Positions 22,208-32,559 of a stretch of DNA of 64,000 nt are shown in pieces. The number at the start of each line of letters is the position of its first letter. Positions within the stretch are counted from its first letter, which is position 1. Source of the DNA: Spongilla lacustris (lineage: Eukaryota; Porifera; Demospongiae; Spongillida; Spongillidae); contig OX442418.1 of the NCBI GenBank assembly GCA_949361645.1, forward strand, positions 10,326,632-10,390,631. The letters run 5' to 3'. The position numbers were made by a program, and so were the translations under genes. The notes beneath the pieces are model-generated. The model saw only the letters and a list, made by a program, of their open reading frames with translations. It did not search any database and was not told the origin of the DNA.

Positions 22208-24407
22208 ATCAGGAGCCATGTATATAATTAATACAATAATTATAATTATTGTATTACAAAGATCCAGTACCTAATGGCTGATGCAACTAGGCAAACATCT
22301 TTGATTTTGTTGACCCCCCTCCCTGGAGTGAAACCTATCTCAGGAAGGGAAATATTATGTCTGGCCTCTGGCAACTTTGCACAGTTTCACCCCTTTGGGA
22401 GATTCTTTGTGGAAAACCACCACAGGGGAATATGAACCATATTTCCCCACACAGGGTATTGTGAGGACCACAGTTAGGAACCGTCCAACAGTCAGTGACT
22501 ACTCCTATGGCCCAAGTAAGTATATCTTTGTGATATAATGCATGGTATCACACACCATATATTATCTGTTTCCTTGGTCACAGCTGATGGGACAGGAGTG
22601 GATGCGTACATCATTGACACGTAAGCCACACCCACCATCATCTGAAGACACACCCACCTTACACATTGTGTCAAAATTTAGAGGTATTGCAACTACTCAC
22701 CCGGACTTTGGTGGAAGAGCTAAGTGGGTAGGTTTGATGTGTGTGCTGGGGTGTGTGCTGGGGAGGGGGGTATATGTGCTGTATGTGCTGTGTGCTGGGT
22801 GGGAGTGTGTACTTAGGTACCTTAGACATGTTGCTATATTCATGTGTGTGCATGTGTATGGGTATGTGTGTGTGTTGGATATTCACATGCTTCACACTCA
22901 GGGTGTAGACTACGTGGACAGCCCTTCTCCGATGACAGACCTCAACGGTCATGGAACCCACGTAGCCGGTACGTTAATGGTGGAAAGTCGGTGGTTGGGT
23001 TAACAATTTATGTAATTAACACATGCTCCATGACCACCTCGTAATGTTAAGGTACCGTGATGTCCAACACTTATGGTCTCGCCAAGAAGGCCACTGCTAT
23101 AGCGGTGAGGGTCTTGAATGCAGCGGGCTCTGGTTCTTGGAAGTAAGTGACCCCCCTGTAATGGTGGTCTGCTCTGGTGTTCATTTGACATCATATGTTA
23201 CCAGCGGAGTCATCAGTGGGATCAACTGGGTGGCAGGCCAGCACAGGCCTGGGAAGAAGTCAGTGGCCAAGTAAGAGATGGTGGTGGTGTGCATACAACT
23301 ACTGAGCTGTTCCATCTGCTGTCACTGATCTGTTGTGCACACAGTATGTCCCTTGGAGGAGGGAAGTCTACTGCTGTGAACAGTGCTGTGGATGCAGCTG
23401 TGACTGCTGTATGGGGGGGGGGGGGGGGGGGGGGGGTTGTGTGGATGCAATGGTTATTTATTTGATCTTCCCTCCCTCCCTCCCTCCCTCCCTCCCTCCC
23501 TCCCTCCCCCCCCCCTCCTCCCTCCCTCCCTCCCTCCCTCCCTCCCTCCCCCCCTCCTCCCTCCCTCCCTCCCTCCCTCCCTCCCTCAAAGGGAGTTAAC
23601 TTTGTGATAGCAGCTGGTAATTCCTACCAAGATGCATGCAATTACTCACCTGCCAGTGCCTCCAAAGGGTTAGTGCATTAATGAACCATTAATGTAATGA
23701 TATTCATATCACCAATCATTACATCATCATTACCTCATCCTCAGTGTTACAGTTATGGCCAGCGATTCCACTGACAAGTTTGCAACCTTCAGCAATTATG
23801 GGACCTGTGCCCATATCATTGCTCCAGTGAGTTAGCTATTAAGAGTCCGGGCACTGAGATAGGTCTGGGCACTGGGATGGGTCTGGGCACTGGAATGGAT
23901 CAGCCCACTGCAATCTGGTTACCACACCTTACCCACCTTGCTATAGGGAGTGTCTATTACCTCCACCTGGCTAAACAATGGGATAAACACCATCTCTGGT
24001 AACTCACCCGTTTGTGCAGACTGAAGTGTTCTTCATCACATCTCCATATCTGTACCACTCCCCCTCACTCTTCTTCTGCCTCCTCCCCATGCAGGTACAT
24101 CCATGGCCGCACCCCATGTGGTAAGTGTACATGTCTTGCAACCACACAAGATTTTACATGTACACCATGTACACCTCCACGCACACACCCTCACACACAG
24201 GCTGGTGTGGTTGCTAAGTATCTTAGTAGCCAGTCCACAGTGCCAACCCCAGCAAGTGTGAAGACATGGCTGGTCAACAAGTGAGTACTGTGACTTGTAA
24301 TCATACTGAATGACTCCAGTCACATGTTCAGCTCCACTCCGAACAAGATCACCAATGTCCCTACCTCCACCACACCCAACAAGCTGCTCTTTAAGGAGTG
24401 CCTGTAA
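21256..24407 (+). CDS. Secreted proteinase K-like subtilase (paralogue 2), 17 exons
   Basis: Family S8 serine protease. Exons: 21256-21331, 21392-21475, 21536-21656, 21729-21831, 22455-22515, 22584-22620, 22682-22727, 22902-22968, 23052-23142, 23205-23270, 23345-23408, 23592-23668, 23745-23826, 23947-23998, 24095-24120, 24201-24280, 24332-24407; 402 residues. Signal peptide MFQVSALVVTLLLLLGGSSA, propeptide with [13 protein letters not shown], then Asp160 (AYIIDT), His193 (NGHGTHVAG), Asn282 (AAGN) and Ser345 (GTSMAAPHV). All catalytic residues are intact. It lies head to head with the paralogue at 17230-19952. Introns interrupt at equivalent codons, with one phase change at the exon 9/10 junction. 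The C-terminal tail (TPNKLLFKECL) is also conserved in the paralogue. Confidence 0.94.
22139..22204. repeat. (CA)n microsatellite
   Basis: About 33 CA dinucleotides in the long intron 4 of the plus-strand protease. Confidence 0.95.
23410..23590. repeat. Poly-G and (CCCT)n tract next to a 3' splice site
   Basis: A run of about 23 G (23413-23436) follows the exon 11 donor. A (CCCT)n tract at 23468-23587 leads directly into the CAAAG acceptor of exon 12 (23592). As in the P2X introns, the microsatellite doubles as the polypyrimidine tract. Confidence 0.9.
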
Positions 24408-25186
24408 ATGGAAGACATGCCTAGGTTTATGTACAGTCTGAAGAGTTAAGATGTAGTGTACTGGGCTTGTTTCAGTTGTAATGTGATGTGGAAGTGAAAG
24501 TGAAAGTGTACAAGGTATAAATATTTACATGTAGGATGTGTGGACAAGGATCGAGTAAAAAGTAAGGAAACAGTAGTAGTATAGATTTGCTAAATGTAGG
24601 CGGTCTGCAATATTAATATTAATATTAATGGTCAACCAGGTGCTCTTGATCTCACCATCCCATCCCCGCTAAACCCAACAGTTTTATCTGAAGCATATGT
24701 GAGGGTGACAGGCAGCTGAAAGGCATAAACACAAAAGAAGTGACAACAAATGCCAAGAGGCAATTGAAAGTGTATGAAAGCAGAGGAAGGATGATGTTGT
24801 CACAAGTAGCAAATCGCCTTGCAGTAAGAATGGCTACTACCAGTTTGTATGGTAGATTCAGCCTACATGTACTGTTGGCAGCACAGTTTGATCAGGAGCT
24901 GGATCGGCCGGAGGATCACTGTGTCCGAGCGGGAAGGAATTAATGACTCCGAGCGCGTGACACAATGTCTCCAGGCAACGGCTGAGTTTTTACTCCGGAC
25001 ATGACTTTATCGTAGTTCCGATCTTTCACGCAAAGGTCCATTTCGATCTTTTAGCTAACTTAGTTTTGATAATGGTAACAGCCCACAACAGATTTTTATC
25101 GGCTCTAGAAGCCATAAAAGTGGGGATCAAGACTGTCATGTGACCGCTCCGAATCTGACATAGTCAGAGTCACACAATATACAGCG
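24408..25186. other. Intergenic stretch downstream of the protease
   Basis: Protease 3' UTR followed by non-coding DNA. A 67-codon frame at 24740-24943 has no recognisable domain. Nothing supports a gene; the right end joins the broken Helitron at about 25200. Confidence 0.4.
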
Positions 25187-27143
25187 CTAGTAATTCCTTA
25201 AGTACGTAAATTTTCGAAAGCGAGAATCTTTGTTGAGCAGCCTGGATTTGGCATACTCTGATGCAGTTATGCGTATCGCTCGAGGGTGGAATTCACCAAA
25301 GTGTCCCGAGGGGAACAATGTTGGAAAACACATCACATCAAGATGTCTCTGCCTGCTTTCGATCAGATCATCTTTTATATTCAGCATCTTGTACTGATCA
25401 ACATCCATCAGAGCTGATCCCTGTTGATCTAGTGACCGAATTGTGTACGACTGCAAATCTGCTATGTCATCGACAGAGGCTTTTTCTAACATTTTGCTAG
25501 AGGCCTTGTCAACCACCTCAACCACTTGCTTTGCTGCATCTTCAAGAGATGCATCATCTACATTTTTGTAGAGCCAGTTTATTTGCTTGAGTTTTTTAAT
25601 GGCTAACTTTATGGCATTTACATCTACCAACGTTTGCCACACTACCTTACTCTTTGTGGGAACCCCATTCAAAATTATGAACAACTGAGGGTCAGGCAAA
25701 GCCACCAAGTCAGTTTCACCAATGCTGACCTCAGATAAGGTTTCCCATGTTTTGTTCAGAGGGAGTGGTAGGAAAAACATGCAACCTTTACAGGCCTGCA
25801 GTGCGTTATATGCCTATACTTTTCCGGAATATGTACCCAATCGCACAATAGTTTGAAATGCCTTTGCCCTCTGAATTAACTGTTTACTGAGAGCATCAAG
25901 CTTTGACAGCTCATCGGGTACAGGTTCAGTGACCAGACCATTAAGAACACATCGTGCAGGCATGGTATTCTTATTTAGAAATGGTCTGCAATGCTTACAA
26001 ATGTATAGTTTTTCAGAACAACCACTTTGTAAGATGTGAGGTTTCAATGCCAACCATATACTAGTTTTGTACTTGCCAAGGTTACTAAAATCAACACAAG
26101 ATACTTGCTTGCGCTGACATAACCGTTCACAGCTGCAACATGCAAACTCTGGATCATCACAAAACTTAGATCGCAGCTCAGCAATGAGATCGGCATGTGT
26201 AACTAACAGGTGCCTTTCGATACAGCCAGGTGATGAATGGTCATCACTGACTACAGCATGCTGGACCCCTTCATCACTGAACAAATGTGACAAGTTGTCT
26301 TTCAAGCCAAGTAAGTCTAATAGTTCTTCAACACTTCCACTACAAAGCGCTGCATCAATAGCTTTAACAGCCAGATGATTTTTGCGGGCAGAATAAAGTG
26401 GCCAGATAAGCCCCCGTAAGACTGGGTAGTGAGGTGCAGCTGCCCTTATCACCCTCAGTGGACTGGAGCAGGTTGGAAATTCACAACAAATAGAGTGACC
26501 TCGCCATTCACTATAGTGCAAGTCTGATTGCAAAGTGCTATCATGACAGACACAACTACACCCTGAATCAAGACTGTCTAGTCCAGCCCGGACATCATCT
26601 ATGCATTTTTGAAATAGGAACTTGGTTTCCAGCACTACTTCTATTTCACCACCAGTGAGCATTCGACACTCACTTGTGCATTTCCATTTCAGTGGGCGCA
26701 CACTATCATGGCCACCTCTGTTCTCTATTTCCTCTGCCACAACACACCTACCATTGAGGTCTACTGGTATAGGCCCATGCTGTTTTGTGTGATTGTAAGA
26801 GGTATCATAGAAATAGGGTTCTGAGACAGCACTATGATGCCTTATCCCAGCTAGAATATCATTTTCTGATAACTTTATTGTATTAATGGCACGAACATCT
26901 TTTAACAATCCCCCTGCTTTTGTTCTTCGAATGTTCAGTGCCTTAGCAAGTAATGCATCTGCGCTAACTTTGCTAACAGCAGCATGTGCAGATCTAGTGG
27001 TAACCTTTTGTGCTAACCATGGATGGGTCAGGCAAAAGGCATCATTTAACTCATCTAACAATGTCCTATTACTTAGAATAGCCTTTTCAAGGCCACCCTT
27101 ATACTCCGTTAGAACACTATCATTGGGTTCATACAGGCAGTAG
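25187..27143 (-). pseudogene. Helitron Rep-helicase N-terminal region (one stop, truncated)
   Basis: The spliced exon begins SYCLYEPNDS (acceptor at 27144-27146). It contains Cys-rich segments (CSCVCHDS, CCSCERLCQRK, YICKHCRPFLNK) typical of the region upstream of Helitron Rep. It is interrupted by one TAG at 25811-25813 and resumes in the same frame (ALQACKGCMFFLPLPLNKTW), a DUF6570-like segment. It then enters the Helitron-like N domain (RQRHLDVMCFPTLFPSGHFG) before ending at a break near 25205. The Rep His-hydrophobic-His and Tyr motifs are absent. Apart from the single nonsense codon and the truncation the frame is clean, so decay is recent. Confidence 0.8.
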
Positions 27144-27475
27144 CTAAAATGATTAAGGAGATGGAAGCATGCAGTCAATACTGAAATTTACTTACTTTGA
27201 CACTGATAATACATGTAGAAGCCACATAATAATGTCAACCGCGTGTACTATACTAGGGGTGACATTAAAAGTGGCTTGAACTGTATTGCAAAGCATAATA
27301 AACTTAACTGTAACAGAAATAGTGCAACTAATATCAATAATAGCAACATGCACCCGTTACGCAACATGACAAAATCCAACTGTACATATATCACCTAGCA
27401 ACGTATAAAGCACTTTTCCAGCTGCTCTAGACTAAAAGAAGCGCGCCAAACCATAATATTCCATGCACAACTCAC

Positions 27476-28077
27476 CTTTTGGCGGTAGTTGTATTTCCGT
27501 TGTAGTGTGCTGTCTCCGCCTCACGCTTACGCTTACGCTGCGCCCTTTTCGCTGAACGCGCAGCAGAAGAGTTTCTCCAATATAGACTCCTTTGTGAAGC
27601 CCGATTGGTTTCTCGATTTGCCTGAATCTTTAGCCTCTTAGAAGCTCGAATCTTGTCAGAATTCAGTTTATGTCGCCGCCTCTTAGAAGCTCGAATCTTG
27701 TCAGAATTCAGTTTATGTCGCCGCCTCTTAGAAGCTCGAATCTTGTCAGAATTCAGTTTATGTCGCCGCCTCTTAGAAGCTCGAATCTTGTCAGAATTCA
27801 GTTTATGTCGCCGCCTCTTAGAAGCTCGAATCTTGTCAGAATTCTGTTTATGTCGCCGCCTCTTAGAAGCTCGAATCTTGTCAGAATTCTGTTCATGTCG
27901 CCGCCTCTTAGAAGCTCGGTTTGACTCCAGATTTGCTCTGTACATTTCACGAGCAGACTCCCGCCTTTGTTCAGCATCAGCATCGTACCGAACTCGGGAG
28001 GACTCTAACTCATACTCTTGATTTAGGAGGTATTCCTCTCGTCGCTTAGCTTTCCTCTTTTGAAGCCGTGAAGGCAT
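27476..28077 (-). pseudogene. Helitron protein exon 1 with basic RASKR repeats
   Basis: Starts MPSRLQKRKAKRREEYLL and ends at a GT donor (AAAAG/GTGAGT, phase 2) whose partner acceptor is at 27143. The centre is about seven repeats of 15 residues with core IRASKRRRHKLNSDK. The DNA repeat is 45 bp (27630-27910), with units almost identical, which points to recent expansion or gene conversion. The segment is strongly basic, likely DNA- or nucleus-targeting. It forms the N-terminus of the Helitron protein by splicing. This exon itself is open; it is classed as pseudogene because the rest of the protein is broken. Confidence 0.7.
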
Positions 28078-28727
28078 TTTGACAAAAACAACTTCGCTAG
28101 CTAAAAGTGGTGAGCAAAACTAAAAACACAAATGAAACTTCCACCTGTTCCAATCATATATAACGGTACACAATTTTAATTATACGTAAAACATAGTCAT
28201 GGAAACGGCAGCTAACTCTCTAATTACGTTGGATTACGTAATCTTGGCGCGTGAGAACAGCTGCAAATTTCGTAAATTAGTTACATGCTTTATTTATATA
28301 TCTGATACCTGAAGATGTATTGTCAGATTTTTCTACGATTTTTGGTGTAACTGGCGCTCTTTAAAACCTTTCCTATCTCGAGTTATACTCACCCATAAAG
28401 ACGACGACGACGACGACGACGACGACTATGGACAAATTACGGTCTGGGAACGAGAACTACGAGCTTTTTTGTTCTCTTAAAGTAAACGGTCTGGCGACTT
28501 GAACAAGACATGAAAATGATCGTCTTTCCATTGTGGATCGATAGCAATAAAGAGCTACACTATCCGTTTCTCGGTTCGAGAGTTATACGCGGGACGCGTT
28601 TTTATAATGATATTCATGATACGGCACAAATCTTAATTAAGCTTTGACAACAAAAAAACAGTGAAGCTGTATTGAGCTACATTAACGTGTGAGCTCGTAT
28701 TAAGTGAGCTTATATTTCCATGTATAG

Positions 28728-29166
28728 ATGGCTGCTAAGTATACTGAAGATTTTGACGAAGCTTCGATTCAACTTGTAAGTTGGGATACGCTAACAATAT
28801 AATATACTATACTCTTTTCAGATTCAGGAAGCGGAAGCGGAAGCCCAAGGCTCTGTCGCTTTGCCTTTGGACGCCGAAATGGACGAAGAAAGTGTAAAAT
28901 TTTAATGGCAATATACTCATTTGCTTTACATACAATGTATCTTTATTTTGATTTCCGAACAGGAGCCTGTGAAAAAGAAAAAGAAAACGACTGCAGAAGC
29001 TGATGAAGGAGGGAGTGGAGGAAGAGGGGGAAGAGGAGGGAGAGGTGGAAGAGGAGGGAGAGGAGGAAGAGAAGGAAGAGGAGGAAGAGGAGGAAGAGAA
29101 GGAAGAGGAGGAGGTGGAGATCGCCCGTACATATTTAAAATAACTAATGCTTATTTTTATAATTAA
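28728..29166 (+). CDS. Small RGG-repeat protein, 3 exons
   Basis: Exons 28728-28775, 28822-28893 and 28963-29166 join in phase to give 107 residues. The N-terminus is acidic (MAAKYTEDFDEASIQL, then EAEAEAQ), followed by a lysine cluster (EPVKKKKKTTAEADEGG, a possible nuclear signal) and a GGRGGRGGREG array of RGG type, usually RNA- or nucleic-acid-binding and arginine-methylated. The last residues DRPYIFKITNAYFYN may be unspliced intron. Family unknown. It starts about 95 bp beyond the Helitron terminus and is partly duplicated at 30746-31347. Confidence 0.5.
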
Positions 29167-29287
29167 ACTTTGTTTTACTATTTCTGTATTACATATTTTA
29201 AAAATACGCTGTACTTCATCAGCGATCGAGACAAACGTTTCTGCATGACATTTTGCGATATCGGCCATCAAAAATGAAGGGAACAAG

Positions 29288-29486
29288 ATATAAAAAACAT
29301 TCTCTCTGAGAAAGTTGGTGGTATATAGGATTTGAAGGCAATGGTGCTGTAAAAAGGAAGGGAACAAGGGATCAACGATGATACGAAATTTTTTAAACAG
29401 TCCTATATTTAGCACTTTTGTAGTACGTACATATTTCGTTGCTAAATATAGGACTTAAAAAAATTTCGTATCATCGTTGATCCCTT
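29288..29486. repeat. Asymmetric copy of the foldback palindrome
   Basis: The left arm AACAAGATATAAAAAACATT is complete. The hairpin stem GTCCTATATTTAGCA / TGCTAAATATAGGAC is present. The right arm stops at GATCCCTT, about 80 bases short. The copy at 31147-31347 is cut at the same point. Confidence 0.75.
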
Positions 29487-29499
29487 GGACCTGCAGTGT

Positions 29500-30590
29500 G
29501 GGGCTATTTTAAGTTCACTTGCATTAATGGTTCCAATGATAATGTCCGCTCGCTGTGAGGGAGATGGACATCACTGTGGTTTCTGGGCTGTTGGACAGGT
29601 AGTGGGCAGGAGAGACATGGGGGCTGGTTGCAGTGTGTGGGGTATATGCAGTGAAGGCTAATGGTTCCACTATTTGGACAGGGGCAGGTGTATGTACAGT
29701 ACAAGAAGAACATGGCTTCGCCTGAAATTGTTCATGAGGACTAATCGTAGTATAAGGGCTGGCATCTGATCTAATGGCCCCTGCTGGCAGTGCAGGGTCT
29801 GGTAACCCAAGCTGTAATAGGGCTGGTGGCTAGTGTTTCCTTGGATAGTGGGGGTATGTGTGGCTCCAGTTTATGGTTCTCAAAAAATTGTGGGGGGGGG
29901 GGGGGGGGGGTGTGCCAATTCCAACTGCAGTGTTAAAGCTGCCATCTCCACCAGCACGCATTGTTGTGGGGGCCTCCAATGACCCCTGGGAAGTTTGGCA
30001 GTTGGTGGCTCCCAAGCTTGCATGCTGGCAGTCTAATAACTACACCTGAAATGGCTCCACTGGTGCTAACTGGATCTGCTTTAAGTCCACTTGCAAAAAT
30101 GGTTCTACTGATACTGTCCGCTTGCAGTGAGAAAGCTGGTAGGGGTATGGCCCATTGGTACCTGGGCCATTGAATCAACGTACAGTGAAGAATAGGTAGT
30201 GGGAGATTGGGCCATGGGCTGGCCCCTATATGTGATGGTTCCATGGGTAGTGAGGGCAAGTGTAGCTCCAGTTCATGGCACCCTTGAAATTGTGGGGGTA
30301 CCGATTTCTGATAACTCCATCTGTAATGGCTCCACTGGTGCTCACTGGACCGGCAGTGTGGGGCTTGCATTAATAGTTCCAATGATACTGTCCACTTGCA
30401 GGGAGGGTGCTCAGATAGCTGGATGGCCCCATTGGTCCTTGGCATAGGCTGTTGACTCAATGTGCAGTGAAGGACAGGTAGTGGGTAGGAAGGCTGTAAG
30501 GGGCTGGTCCCAGTGTGTGGGGCAGGGCTAATGGTTCAACTGGTAGCGTTTGGAGAGGGGCAGGTTAGTTGATGGCTTCTATATCTTCTC
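29500..30590. repeat. Degenerate long tandem repeats
   Basis: A complex array of diverged units of roughly 160-300 bp sharing blocks such as AATGGTTCCAATGATA, CTGTCCACTTGCAG, GGACAGGTAGTGGG and TGGGGCTGGT. A G run lies at 29891-29910. No coding gene was recognised; long frames on either strand are repeat artefacts. Confidence 0.55.
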
Positions 30591-30591
30591 T

Positions 30592-30742
30592 TCCTCCTCT
30601 TCCTCCTCTTCCTTCTCTTCCTCCTCCAAAGGCAAAGCGACAGAGCCTTGGGCTTCCGCTTCCGCTTCCTGAATCTGAAAAGAGTATAGTATATTATATT
30701 GTTAGCGTATCACAACTTACAAGTTGAATCGAAGCTTCGTCA
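30592..30742 (-). pseudogene. Inverted partial copy of the RGG-protein gene with an acidic tail
   Basis: On the minus strand the first-exon end (DEASIQL), its GTAAGT donor, the intron, and the second exon (IQEAEAEAQGSVALPL) are conserved. After LPL the sequence switches to a glutamate-rich run (EEEEKEEEEE type) instead of DAEMDEES and the RGG exon. It is a rearranged fragment joined back to back with the direct duplicate starting at 30746. Confidence 0.55.
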
Positions 30743-30745
30743 CAT

Positions 30746-31347
30746 GCTTTGCCTTTGGACGCCGAAATGGACGAAGAAAGTGTAAAATTTTAATGGCAAT
30801 ATACTCATTTGCTTTACATACAATGTATCTTTATTATGATTTCCGAACAGGAGCCTGTGAAAAAGAAAAAGAAAACGACTGCAGAAGCTGATGAAGGAGG
30901 GAGTGGAGGAAGAGGGGGAAGAGGAGGGAGAGGTGGAAGAGGAGGGAGAGGAGGAAGAGAAGGAAGAGGAGGAGGTGGAGATCGCCCATACATATTTAAA
31001 ATAACTAATGCTTATTTTTATAATTAAACTTTGTTTTACTATTTCTGTATTACATATTTTAAAAATACGCTGTACTTCATCAGCGATCGAGACAAACGTT
31101 TCTGCATGACATTTTGCGATATCGGCCATCAAAAATGAAGGGAACAAGATATAAAAAACATTCTCTCTGAGAAAGTTGGTGGTATATAGGATTTGAAGGC
31201 AATGGTGCTGTAAAAAGGAAGGGAACAAGGGATCAACGATGATACGAAATTTTTTAAACAGTCCTATATTTAGCACTTTTGCAGTACGTACATATTTCGT
31301 TGCTAAATATAGGACTTAAAAAAATTTCGTATCATCGTTGATCCCTT
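30746..31347 (+). pseudogene. Partial direct duplicate of the RGG gene and palindrome
   Basis: Nearly identical to 28858-29486: the end of exon 2 (DAEMDEES), the intron, a shorter RGG exon (30843-31027; about 27 bp removed from the GGA/AGA repeat) and the truncated palindrome. The first exon is absent, replaced by an inverted copy on the left, so this copy lacks a start codon. Confidence 0.65.
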
Positions 31348-31599
31348 AAGAAGAAAGGGCAACCTTGGAACATCACCAGTTGCATCACATACATCACAGC
31401 AGTACATAGAATAAGATAGTTTGACTCATCTGCTCACTTGCTATCATCATTACTGAAATCACATCACAATCAAACAATTTCTTTTAAACAGTTAATGTCA
31501 CTGAACTGGCATGTGACTGGAAGGCGAGGGGATCCATAAACAAAGTAGTAGCGGAGGAAAGGAGGTATTAGTAGTGAAGTAACAAAATATAATGTGAGA

Positions 31600-32549
31600 T
31601 CAAACCATAAATGCCCTTACCATGGCTCCAACCAAAGCATAGCATCCATCTCAACTATCCTCACATGATTCAAAGCCCTCTTCTCTTCACTGAAGGTACT
31701 CATATGTTCTTCAAAGCCAGTAGCCAAGGCATCAGCGATTAATGTCTGTCTTTGATGTAAGTATATATGATTAAAGCAATTGCCCAATCAAATCAAAGAT
31801 GCTTACCAGATTGCTTGCCATTTTCATATGTGGTATAGGCAAAAGGACCACCACTGAGTACAACACAGAATATAGTTCTACCATCATGGCCAAACTGTAT
31901 CCCTTGTATCCAGCAGGGAAGTGGAAGAGGAGAGGTGAGAGAAGAGGACAGGGGAGAGGCGGAAGGAGGGAAAGGGAGAAGACAGGAAGAGGGGAGGGGG
32001 AGGGAGAAGAGAATGGGGGAGGAGGGGAAGGAAGAAGAGAAGGGGGAGAGGAGGGAAGGGGAAGGGGAAGGGAAAGGAGAAGGGAATGGGTAGAGAAGGG
32101 GAAGGAAGAAAAGGATGGAGAGAGGAGGGAAGGGAGAAGAGAAGAGGGAGAGGAGAGAGGAAGGATGGCCAAGGGGGAGAGGAGAGAGGAGGGAAGGGAG
32201 AGAGGAGAGAGGAGGGAAGGGGGAGAGGAGAATGGAGAAGAGAAGGAAGGAGAGAAGACAGGAGGGGAAGGGAGAAGAGAATGGGGAGAGAAGGCCGGGT
32301 AAGTGAGAAGAGGAAGGAAGGAGAGGGAGAAGAGAAGATGAGACAGGAGGAAAGGGGATGGTGATAGCTAGCACAGCTATAGCACAACATCACACAGATA
32401 AGCAGTACACCCCTCGTACGCGTCATGCAACATATCCATGAGGCATGGCACACACAAACATACACATACCAGTGATCCTAGTATAGGATGGTGTTCCCTT
32501 TCCTCTTCTCTATCTCCACCAAATAACATTGGCCAAGAACAGCTCACAT
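31600..32549 (-). pseudogene. Malate/L-lactate dehydrogenase (Ldh_2, PF02615) remnant
   Basis: Family of NAD(P)-dependent 2-hydroxyacid dehydrogenases. On the minus strand the family signature GYKGYSLAMMVE appears at about 31916-31881. The expected continuation (FCVVLSGGPFAYTTYENG) lies in another frame, so a one-base frameshift separates them at about 31875. The base change at the expected acceptor (CTG instead of CAG) also breaks splicing. A preceding exon-like piece at 32470-32549 (WPMLFGGDREEE) and a following one at about 31625-31745 (LIADALATGFEEHM) fit in order. A 430 bp purine/pyrimidine tract fills the intron between. Best read as a dead gene; sequencing error is the alternative. Confidence 0.5.
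31915..32352. repeat. Long polypurine (AGG/GGA-rich) tract
   Basis: About 440 bases almost without pyrimidines on the plus strand, irregular mixtures of GGGA, GAGA and GGAA. It sits in an intron position of the dehydrogenase remnant. Confidence 0.85.
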
Positions 32550-32559
32550 CTGGCAGAAC

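Larger units (their letters stand above)
25187..28632 (-). mobile_element. Helitron, 5' half (copy C)
   Basis: Starts at 28632 (reading minus) with GTGCCGTATCATGAATATC, the terminus shared with copies A, B and D. It runs through the leader with a (GAC)n run at 28400-28426, a basic-repeat exon (28077-27476), an intron, and a long exon (27143 down to about 25200). The protein breaks off inside the Helitron-like N domain, so the Rep nuclease core and the helicase are missing here. Confidence 0.8.

Noticed and set aside
27653..28021. Plus-strand frame with repeats EFSLCRRLLEARILS
   Set aside because: Antisense of the 45 bp coding repeat of the Helitron exon; the minus-strand frame has the start, splice sites and homologous copies.
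30199..30460. Overlapping long frames on both strands
   Set aside because: Diverged tandem repeat with no domain or consistent codon pattern.
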